Of a stretch of DNA of 11,351 bases, positions 5,854 through 11,351 are shown piece after piece; position 1 is the stretch's first letter; each line of letters begins with the position of its first letter. The notes beneath the pieces are model-generated. The model saw only the letters and a program-made list of their open reading frames with translations. It ran no database searches and was not told where the DNA came from. The DNA comes from JAIRVZ01 sp031553755 (lineage in GTDB: Bacteria > Bacteroidota > Bacteroidia > Bacteroidales > Azobacteroidaceae), in the NCBI GenBank assembly GCA_031553755.1, contig JAVBKZ010000065.1, positions 1 through 11,351 of the forward strand, in the 5' to 3' direction. A program made the position numbers and the translations under genes.

Positions 5854-7773
5854 ATGGGAAAAATAATTGGAATTGACTTAGGAACCACCAACTCTTGTGT
5901 TTCTGTAATGGAAGGTAACGAACCTGTCGTTATCGCCAATAGCGAAGGAAAAAGAACAACTCCTTCAATCGTTGCATTTGTAGATGGAGGAGAACGTAAA
6001 GTAGGAGATCCTGCAAAACGTCAAGCAATCACCAACCCTACAAAAACGATTTTCTCTATCAAGAGATTTATGGGAGAAACTTACGACCAGGTTCAAAAAG
6101 AAATCTCACGAGTACCTTATAAGGTAGCAAAAGGAGACAACAATACTCCTCGTGTGGATATTGACGGACGCATGTATACTCCACAAGAAATTTCCGCGAT
6201 GATTCTTCAAAAAATGAAGAAAACAGCAGAAGATTATCTCGGACAAGAAGTTACAGACGCGGTAATCACTGTTCCTGCATACTTCAACGATTCTCAACGT
6301 CAGGCAACAAAAGAAGCCGGAGAAATTGCAGGGTTGAACGTGCGCCGTATCATCAACGAACCAACTGCTGCTTCTTTGGCTTATGGTTTGGACAAGGCTC
6401 ACAAAGATATGAAAATCGCGGTATTCGACCTTGGGGGAGGTACATTCGATATTTCTATTCTTGAATTAGGAGACGGTGTATTCGAAGTGAAATCAACCAA
6501 TGGAGATACTCACTTGGGAGGAGACGATTTCGACCACGTTATTATCGACTGGTTGGCAGAAGAATTTTTAAGTGAAGAAGGGCTAGATTTGCGTAAAGAC
6601 CCGATGGCTTTGCAACGTTTGAAAGAAGCTGCCGAAAAAGCGAAAATTGAATTATCAAGCTCTACTTCAACAGAAATCAACTTGCCATACATCATGCCGG
6701 TTAACGGTATGCCAAAACACTTGGTTAAAACGTTGACTCGTGCAAAATTCGAACAATTGGCAGACAAATTGATTCAAGCATGTATTGAACCTTGTCGTAA
6801 ATCGTTAGCTGACGCCGGAATGAAAGCTTCAGATATTGACGAAGTTATTTTAGTAGGAGGTTCAACCCGTATTCCCGCTATTCAAGATATCGTTGAGAAA
6901 TTTTTCGGTAAAGCGCCTTCAAAAGGAGTAAATCCGGATGAAGTTGTGGCTGTTGGAGCTGCTATTCAAGGAGCCGTACTTTCAGGAGATGTGACAGATG
7001 TATTATTGCTTGATGTAACTCCGCTTTCTTTAGGTATCGAAACAATGGGTAATGTAATGACAAAATTAATTGAGTCTAACACCACCATTCCTACTAAAAA
7101 ATCGGAAACATTTACAACTGCGGTTGACAATCAGCCTTCTGTAGAAATTCATGTACTACAAGGAGAACGTCCAATGTCGAGAGACAACAAAACAATTGGC
7201 CGTTTCCACTTAGACGGAATTATGCCGGCTCAACGTGGTGTTCCTCAAGTTGAAGTAACTTTCGATATCGATGCCAACGGTATTTTGCATGTATCTGCAA
7301 AAGATAAAGGAACCGGAAAAGAACAAAGTATCCGTATTGAAGCGTCCAGCGGTCTGAGCGATGCAGAAATCAAACGAATGAAAGATGAAGCTGCGGCTAA
7401 TGCAGAATCAGACAAACAGGAAAAGGAAAAAATCGACAAGTTGAATCAAGCCGACAGCATGATTTTCCAAACAGAAAAACAACTGAAAGAACTTGGAGAT
7501 AAACTTCCAGCTGACAAAAAAGCTGCAATCGAATCAGGATTAAACAAATTGAAAGATGCTCATAAAGCACAAGATTTAGCCGGAATTGATGCTGCCATGG
7601 CAGAAATCAATAACACTTTCCAAGCAGCGAGCCAAGACATCTATAACGCTCAACAACAAGCTGGGGGACAACAAGCTCAGGATTTCGGACAACAACAAAA
7701 TCCGAATACCGGAGCCAACCAAGGAGGCAATGATGGTGGGGTTACGGATGTTGATTTTGAAGAAGTGAAGTAA
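5854..7773 (+). CDS. dnaK: Molecular chaperone DnaK (Hsp70)
   Basis: The protein has 639 residues, full length. This ATP-driven cytosolic chaperone binds exposed hydrophobic peptides, working with DnaJ and GrpE. The nucleotide-binding domain shows IIGIDLGTTNSCV (4-16), catalytic Lys70, INEPTAASLAYGLD (167-180) with Glu169, FDLGGGTFDISIL (191-203) with Thr197, and VILVGGSTRIPAIQ (331-344). The hydrophobic interdomain linker DVLLLDVTPLSLGIE (382-396) leads into the substrate-binding domain and helical lid. The tail is a Gln/Asn/Gly-rich flexible stretch ending in DVDFEEVK, where the usual last residue is Asp. It stands alone, without grpE or dnaJ beside it. The ATG at 5854 gives the canonical MGKIIGIDLG start. 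No purine-rich ribosome site is seen; the leader is A-rich, usual in Bacteroidota. A terminator follows at 7804. Confidence 0.98.
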   Translation: MGKIIGIDLGTTNSCVSVMEGNEPVVIANSEGKRTTPSIVAFVDGGERKVGDPAKRQAITNPTKTIFSIKRFMGETYDQVQKEISRVPYKVAKGDNNTPRVDIDGRMYTPQEISAMILQKMKKTAEDYLGQEVTDAVITVPAYFNDSQRQATKEAGEIAGLNVRRIINEPTAASLAYGLDKAHKDMKIAVFDLGGGTFDISILELGDGVFEVKSTNGDTHLGGDDFDHVIIDWLAEEFLSEEGLDLRKDPMALQRLKEAAEKAKIELSSSTSTEINLPYIMPVNGMPKHLVKTLTRAKFEQLADKLIQACIEPCRKSLADAGMKASDIDEVILVGGSTRIPAIQDIVEKFFGKAPSKGVNPDEVVAVGAAIQGAVLSGDVTDVLLLDVTPLSLGIETMGNVMTKLIESNTTIPTKKSETFTTAVDNQPSVEIHVLQGERPMSRDNKTIGRFHLDGIMPAQRGVPQVEVTFDIDANGILHVSAKDKGTGKEQSIRIEASSGLSDAEIKRMKDEAAANAESDKQEKEKIDKLNQADSMIFQTEKQLKELGDKLPADKKAAIESGLNKLKDAHKAQDLAGIDAAMAEINNTFQAASQDIYNAQQQAGGQQAQDFGQQQNPNTGANQGGNDGGVTDVDFEEVK

Positions 7774-7803
7774 TTTCGCCTAAAACAATTACTAATAATA
7801 GCG

Positions 7804-7845
7804 AAACCGCAGTAAACGATTGATTTACTGCGGTTTTTATTTTTA
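7804..7845 (+). terminator. Intrinsic terminator of dnaK
   Basis: A perfect 13-bp stem, AAACCGCAGTAAA (7804-7816) with TTTACTGCGGTTT (7824-7836), encloses a 7-nt loop and is followed by T-rich sequence, TTTTTATTTTTA, counting the last stem bases. It lies 31 nt after the dnaK stop. On the minus strand the tail is not T-rich, so it would stop the converging adhesin-like gene less well. Confidence 0.92.
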
Positions 7846-7865
7846 TAGAATTATTGGTTATGATG

Positions 7866-7894
7866 TTTGGTTATCGATTTTTATCGTATATTTG
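7866..7894 (+). promoter_or_regulatory. Orphan Bacteroidota-type promoter pointing into the broken adhesin gene
   Basis: TATATTTG (7887-7894) fits TAnnTTTG, and TTTG (7866-7869) lies 17 nt upstream, slightly closer than the usual 19-21. It faces plus strand, directly into the 3' end of the minus-strand vWA gene, where no plus-strand gene exists. It may be the leftover front of a lost gene or a chance match. Confidence 0.3.
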
Positions 7895-9658
7895 TACCAT
7901 ATCTGTGCCGGAACTTAACGGTATAGCCACTATTGACATACAATATCCGATACGCATTATTTCCCGATATAATAACACCATTGCCTTCTATTGTGAGATT
8001 TTTACTAATATTTATAGCGCCTGCCAACGTAATGGTTTTGCCTGCTATTGAGTTAGTAAAGCGAATAGTGTCGCCATCGGCAGCATTATTGATGATTTGG
8101 CTCAGACTGCCTACTCCGCTACTATTGTTATTTGTTACGAAAACGCCTTTTATCCATTTAGCATACAATGTTGTGTCTTGTGTTACCAAATCTTTGGAAA
8201 ATATCCAAGCTGTGGTGCAAGCTGCATCTATGTACCAACCATCAAAGGAGTAACCTATACGTGTGGGATTAGTGGGTTGATTGGTAATTACATCGGAATC
8301 GGTAGTTTTCGGTTCAATTGTACTGCCACCTTGAGAATCAAAAGTTACAGTTCTGAGAGGAGCAATAGTCGTAAAACTAACTTGATTTCCATAAGCAGTT
8401 CCTAATGGACCGGTGGCATAAGCACGCACATAATAAGTTGTTCCCGCCGTTAAACCATTGATATTGTATCCGTAACTTCCGATATTTTCAGAATAATAAC
8501 CAACAAATTTTGTGTCACTTGTGGTCGGGTTTTGTGATGTGGAATAACAAAAACCTTGTTCTGTGTATTTAGGGTTGCCTATGGATGTGATATTTCCATA
8601 GAAAGTCGCATATGTACGTCCTATGTCTGTAACTTCTGAAGTAACAACTTCCGGAAAATGATCAGTATTAGCATGCAAAATATCAATAAAATTGTTGGCT
8701 GCACTTTGCATTGGCGCAAAGTTGTCTCTCAACGATGTGCTACAGTCTAACACCAAGGCCACAGCTATTCGCTTGCTTATACTTTCTGAGGTGGAAGCAT
8801 CCTCTACATCTTCATAATAAGTATTACCATCCGAACTCATTTTTACTTTAATATTGGTAATAGAAATTTCATTACCACTCTTTATAAATTTCAGGTTGTT
8901 GAGAGGTATTTCTATCTTGTTGTCGGCACTACTCTGAGTGCCTGTTACCTGTGCATTAAAAGAAGCATAAATGCCGGGAGTAATGATAGACAATGTTCGT
9001 CCGACAATTTTGGCAACAATAACATCACTCTGCCACCATTCTTCAGCTGTTATTGTGGACTTAATATATTTTGGATAATCTTCGGTAAAAACGCCATCTT
9101 GTGTCCGTAGCAGTACATTTTTAGACGATGCTAATACACTGTTGGCAATTTCTTGAAATGTTGAATTTAGGGTTGCACTTGTGGCTGTTTTATAGTATCC
9201 GCTACCTACAACCAATTTTTGCATACTGGTAGCGAGAGGTTGGTCTCCAAAACCAATAGTATAGGCATTTAATCCCACTTTTGCTGACAAATCCACTTTT
9301 GCAGTATCGTAAACCAAAGCCGAAGGAAACACACGTCCATCTGCGGAATATAATGAACTTGATCCATTATCAATTCCATCGGTAAATGACACAACAAAAA
9401 TTTTATCAAAAACAGGCAAGTCTTTTGCATTAAAGAGTGTAACAGATTTAGATACAGCATAACACAATGCTGTGCGGTCAATATCGTTTTTTTGCTCAAA
9501 ATAAACGTTTTAGCTGCATCCAAATCGTTTGAAATCGGGAATGTAGAAGTAGTGTCGTTGAATGCTACTACACCAACATAAACCTGACCCGATGGTGTTT
9601 GCGAATGAACATAAAAAAATGATGTCAATATCGCAACGATTAAAAAGAGTTTCTTCAT
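7881..9658 (-). pseudogene. Secreted vWA / FN3-like / InlB-repeat / beta-helix surface protein, frameshifted and probably truncated
   Basis: It starts at the ATG at 9658 with a signal peptide, MKKLFLIVAILTSFFYVHSQ, and after 57 codons meets a run of seven A (plus-strand T run 9487-9493). One added base restores 592 residues. In restored numbering: vWA-like strands YVGVVAFND (27-35), DIDRTAL (59-65) and FVVSFTDGIDN (88-98); an insert of about 110 residues; then RIAVALVLDCSTSLRDNF (297-314), which carries the DxSxS metal motif. Next come an FN3-like domain (about 336-431, with TYYVRAYATGPLGTAYGN), an InlB/Flg_new repeat (about 436-503, GYSFDGWY and DTTLYAKW) and the first rungs of a parallel beta-helix (about 509-584, DGDTIRFTNSI, KNLTIEGNG). 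It then ends in an atypical tail, RYGTNIR. Such proteins are exported adhesin-like surface proteins in Bacteroidota. Whether the frameshift is mutation, phase variation or read error is open. The in-frame TTG at 9467 is not a credible start. Confidence 0.8.
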
Positions 9659-10027
9659 CTTCTTTTACTAATTTAATTGTTTATAAGACTATAAAAAGCT
9701 TTGTCTGAACTTCGTAGCTCGCATACGCACATAAAAAAAACGTGGACAAAACTCTGATTATTTGCTTACTGAGGTTCTATACTACCTTAATGCTCAAACA
9801 AACGAGTAAAGCCGACGGCATTGAAACAGGTTTTGCGAACAAAATACCGCTTTGGTTATTTGGTTTTTTGTATTGAGAAAGAAAAACGGATAGTGCGACA
9901 CAAACAATGTTTATAAAAAAATTAAACACGGAGTTTCACAGAGGCAAAATACTCCGTGAATTAATCTCTATGTTACTCCATGTTTAAAAATATTCGATTA
10001 GTGTCCGATTTGAATTTTAAACAGTTT
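9659..10027. other. Gene-free 369-nt stretch with repeat-like sequence
   Basis: No gene is supported here. Next to the adhesin start, the minus strand has AAAAGAAG just before ATG, which could serve as a weak ribosome site; no TAnnTTTG promoter was found. The middle (9790-9876) has a 28-codon ORF beginning MLKQTSKADGIETGFANKIP, with no recognised family. The right part holds the palindrome at 9922-9987. The stretch resembles dispersed intergenic repeat DNA rather than a gene, judging from its hairpin and its CACGGAGTTTCACAGAG-type words. Confidence 0.5.
9922..9987. repeat. Imperfect 22-bp inverted repeat with nested hairpin
   Basis: The arms at 9922-9943 and 9966-9987 pair at 18 of 22 positions. 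Inside, a second, perfect 8-bp pair (CACGGAGT at 9927-9934, ACTCCGTG at 9951-9958) competes with the long stem. The words CACGGAG and CACAGAG resemble a palindromic intergenic repeat seen in many bacterial genomes (general recollection, not checked). It lies between the adhesin-like gene start and the WYL gene stop. No T-run follows either stem, so it is a poor intrinsic terminator. Confidence 0.6.
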
Positions 10028-10939
10028 TTAAGTCGAAAGCACCTTGTTTCTCGACAACAATCCTAAATAATAATCTCTTACTGATTGAGGAGATATACTA
10101 TTGATTTCGCTTGTATATTTCAATAATTCCATGAAAAAATCGTGAGTAGGGTAAATAAACAAACTTATTCTTAATTCTTTCTCATTATCTGTAATGATTT
10201 GTTGGGAATGATGCAGAGGAAAGGATTTAATGTATTTTCCCTGATAAGCAGTAAATGAAATTTCTATCTGTTCGGGATTGGAATTATCATTTGGAGTAAC
10301 TATCCCAAAACAGTGTTCATATTTCAATTTTAATGTTTCTTTTAAATGATAATTGAATTTTTTGTTTGAAATCTCCAAACTTGAAATTCGGTCAATTCCA
10401 AACGTACGCATTTCTTTTTTCTTCACACAATAAGCCAACAAATACCAACGACCTATACTTTCTTTCAATCCTAAAGGATAAACATGGCGACTCTCACTTT
10501 CGTTTTCTCCGAATTTATGGTAAAGAAATTGTACTTCCAATTGATTGCGGATAGCATGAACCAAACCATAAAGATTTTCTGTTCCTTTGGGGCGACGAGT
10601 TTCCAACATGATAAAATCATTCAAATCAGGATTGGCATTGAACGCGGAAAACAACTCGAATGATTCAAGAATGTAGTTGCTCAATTGCGGATTACCATCA
10701 TATTCTTTAATAAAATAACGGCTATTGTCTTTTCTATCACAAACAATTTCGATGTTGTAAATAGAAGCGATGTCCTGAATGTCGCGTTGGAAAGTTCGTT
10801 TACTGACTTTCAGGTCGTAGCCCATCATATTACTTTCCCTTTCCAAATATTTTTCAATTTCTTCGAAAGTCGCTTTGTTGCGAGTTCGCAATAAATGAAT
10901 GATTTTGAAATGCCGGAAAATAGTTTCTCGTTGTGCCAT
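10028..10939 (-). CDS. WYL-domain transcriptional regulator with N-terminal winged HTH
   Basis: The protein has 303 residues from the ATG at 10939. A longer reading from a TTG at 10966 is rejected because that TTG lies inside the -7 promoter motif. The N-terminal helix-turn-helix includes RETIFRHFKIIHLLRTRNKA (4-23) and the recognition part SKRTFQRDIQDI (46-57), as in DeoR-like WYL regulators. The WYL domain (PF13280) follows: VQFLYHKFG (136-144), HVYPLGLKESIGRWYLLAYC (152-171) with the WYL triad, and RTFGIDRI (178-185). The C-terminal WCX-type region completes the usual length. Family knowledge: WYL domains sense ligands, often nucleic acids or nucleotides, and control phage defence, DNA damage or metabolism genes. 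The target here is unknown. No partner operon is adjacent; the neighbour upstream is an insertion sequence, so the regulated genes may have been separated or lie outside the window. Confidence 0.9.
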   Translation of the reverse strand: MAQRETIFRHFKIIHLLRTRNKATFEEIEKYLERESNMMGYDLKVSKRTFQRDIQDIASIYNIEIVCDRKDNSRYFIKEYDGNPQLSNYILESFELFSAFNANPDLNDFIMLETRRPKGTENLYGLVHAIRNQLEVQFLYHKFGENESESRHVYPLGLKESIGRWYLLAYCVKKKEMRTFGIDRISSLEISNKKFNYHLKETLKLKYEHCFGIVTPNDNSNPEQIEISFTAYQGKYIKSFPLHHSQQIITDNEKELRISLFIYPTHDFFMELLKYTSEINSISPQSVRDYYLGLLSRNKVLST

Positions 10940-10963
10940 TGTTTGATTATTTAGATTGAGAGA

Positions 10964-10971
10964 CAAAGATA
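10964..10971 (-). promoter_or_regulatory. -7 promoter element of the WYL regulator
   Basis: TATCTTTG on the minus strand matches TAnnTTTG, about 25 nt before the ATG at 10939. It overlaps the TTG at 10966-10964, so that codon would not be in the transcript; this decides the start. No TTTG stands at the full -33 distance. Confidence 0.5.
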
Positions 10972-11128
10972 ATATACATAAACGACAAAATATGGCGTCA
11001 AGAAAAATGTTTGAATTTTATTTTTAAACGACGTACTTTGACATATTTAACGCTCAACTTTGTCGTTGAAAATAGATGAAAGAAAAAAATATTTTAAATT
11101 CTCCATTTTCAAGTTAAAGAGCAACAGC

Positions 11129-11152
11129 CTTTTCGAGAGCGAAAAGTTTTTT
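11129..11152 (+). terminator. Terminator-like hairpin without an assigned gene
   Basis: CTTTTCG (11129-11135), loop AGAG, CGAAAAG (11140-11146), then six T. The 7-bp stem is AT-rich and weak. No plus-strand gene precedes it; only a 13-codon ORF ends at 11117. It may close a short RNA or the remnant of a lost gene. Confidence 0.4.
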
Positions 11153-11167
11153 GTGTGAAAAAATATT

Positions 11168-11175
11168 TATATTTG
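11168..11175 (+). promoter_or_regulatory. Plus-strand -7 promoter element reading toward the transposase
   Basis: TATATTTG matches TAnnTTTG. The nearest TTTG upstream (11150-11153) is only 14 nt away, shorter than usual. It lies about 36 nt before the possible IS end at 11211 and about 114 nt before the transposase ATG, so it could be a host promoter that reads into the element. Confidence 0.35.
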
Positions 11176-11210
11176 CAATGTCGGACGCAAATCCGGCAAA
11201 CATATTTTTG

Positions 11211-11351
11211 CAGGGCAAACGCATCTAAAATTTTCAAAGGTTTTTAAACAATAAGTATCGTTGTGTATCGTTTAGCAATAAAAACGATATGCAATCCCCT
11301 ATTCATTATTTTACAGAGATGAGCGATCCCCGCGTAGAGCGGACAAAAGAA
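11211..11351 (+). mobile_element. Left part of an ISAs1-type insertion sequence, continuing past the window
   Basis: The element is inferred from the transposase start at 11289. The left border is a guess at 11211, where CAGGGCAAACGCATC begins, because upstream non-coding ends of roughly this size are normal. The right end, its inverted repeat and any target duplication lie outside the window, so the border cannot be confirmed. Confidence 0.5.
11289..11351 (+). CDS. ISAs1 family transposase, N-terminal 21 codons only
   Basis: The reading MQSPIHYFTEMSDPRVERTK, ending in Glu at the window edge, matches the conserved opening of ISAs1-family transposases, where YF-x-(4-5)-DPRVER begins the DDE_Tnp_1-associated N-terminal domain ahead of a DDE catalytic domain. 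Only this opening is visible, so neither the catalytic residues nor integrity of the gene can be judged. The ATG at 11289 is preferred because it keeps the HYF residues; the ATG at 11319 would start just at SDPR. The family inserts with short target duplications and is common in Bacteroidota. No related copy is visible in the window. Confidence 0.75.
   Translation, partial: MQSPIHYFTEMSDPRVERTKE

Larger units (their letters stand above)
10940..11288. other. Intergenic 349 nt between the WYL gene and the IS transposase
   Basis: No gene of credible length. It holds the WYL promoter element, a 13-codon ORF on the plus strand (11076-11117, starting MKEKNILNSP), a terminator-like hairpin (11129-11152), a plus-strand TAnnTTTG motif and the probable left part of an ISAs1-type element. 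Confidence 0.5.

Noticed and set aside
6106..7439. Minus-strand and alternate-frame ORFs within dnaK
   Set aside because: Shadows of the highly conserved dnaK coding frame.
7854..8405. Plus-strand ORFs opposite the adhesin C-terminus
   Set aside because: Antisense to recognisable InlB-repeat and beta-helix sequence. The orphan promoter in front of them does not make them convincing.
9269..9480. The 129-codon reading from 9658 as a complete small protein
   Set aside because: After residue 57 the sequence turns into non-homologous, low-sense residues, while the other frame carries vWA motifs; it is a frameshift product.
9485..9494. A true A AAA AAC programmed -1 slippery heptamer
   Set aside because: The letters are present, but in the incoming frame the codons are AAA AAA ACG, so the heptamer is not in the X XXY YYZ phase. 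Slippage on the A run is still possible but no classical signal or downstream structure was seen.
1..11351. CRISPR array, tRNA or rRNA genes
   Set aside because: No regularly spaced repeats and no tRNA- or rRNA-like sequence were recognised on either strand by eye; a covariance-model scan would be needed to be certain.

Overview
The window looks like a Bacteroidota chromosome, most likely order Bacteroidales. It is AT-rich, several genes are preceded by the Bacteroidota-type -7 promoter motif TAnnTTTG, and there is no convincing GA-rich Shine-Dalgarno sequence before most starts. The gene content agrees: a DUF4271 membrane protein directly upstream of hemD, rnpA and yidD in an operon without rpmH, a short TatD-type hydrolase, a stand-alone dnaK, a GHL10 glycosidase with a Bacteroidota-style signal peptide, and a secreted protein with Bacteroidota FN3-like and InlB-type repeats. 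The genus cannot be read from the sequence.

Layout. At the left edge (1-564, minus) is the N-terminal part of a PD-(D/E)XK nuclease-family transposase, cut by the window edge and with its own promoter. Next (642-2168, minus) is a secreted GHL10 glycoside hydrolase. A short divergent promoter region follows. It opens a tight plus-strand operon (2243-5715): a LOG-family nucleotide phosphoribohydrolase, DUF4271, hemD, rnpA, yidD and a TatD-type hydrolase, with gaps of 3 to 10 nt or overlaps of 4 to 10 nt. A 138-nt regulatory gap with an inverted repeat and a sigma54-like element precedes dnaK (5854-7773), which ends in a clear intrinsic terminator.

The right third is accessory. A minus-strand secreted adhesin-like gene (9658-7881) carries a one-base frameshift in a run of seven A (coding strand) and appears cut off in its C-terminal beta-helix. 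Its vWA domain looks circularly permuted, with the DxSxS metal-site strand placed after the rest of the fold. Then come about 370 nt of non-coding, repeat-like DNA with a long imperfect palindrome, a WYL-domain transcription regulator (minus), and about 350 nt of intergenic DNA. The first codons of an ISAs1-type transposase run off the right edge.

How the genes fit together. The operon combines housekeeping functions: tetrapyrrole synthesis (hemD), tRNA 5' processing (rnpA), membrane protein insertion (yidD), and nucleotide or nucleic-acid hydrolases. dnaK is a separate, probably stress-regulated unit. The flanking transposase fragments and the broken surface protein suggest that the DNA downstream of the dnaK terminator is prone to rearrangement. 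I found no tRNA, rRNA or CRISPR array, and no complete new defence system. The most unusual items are the permuted vWA protein with its frameshift and the dnaK control region.
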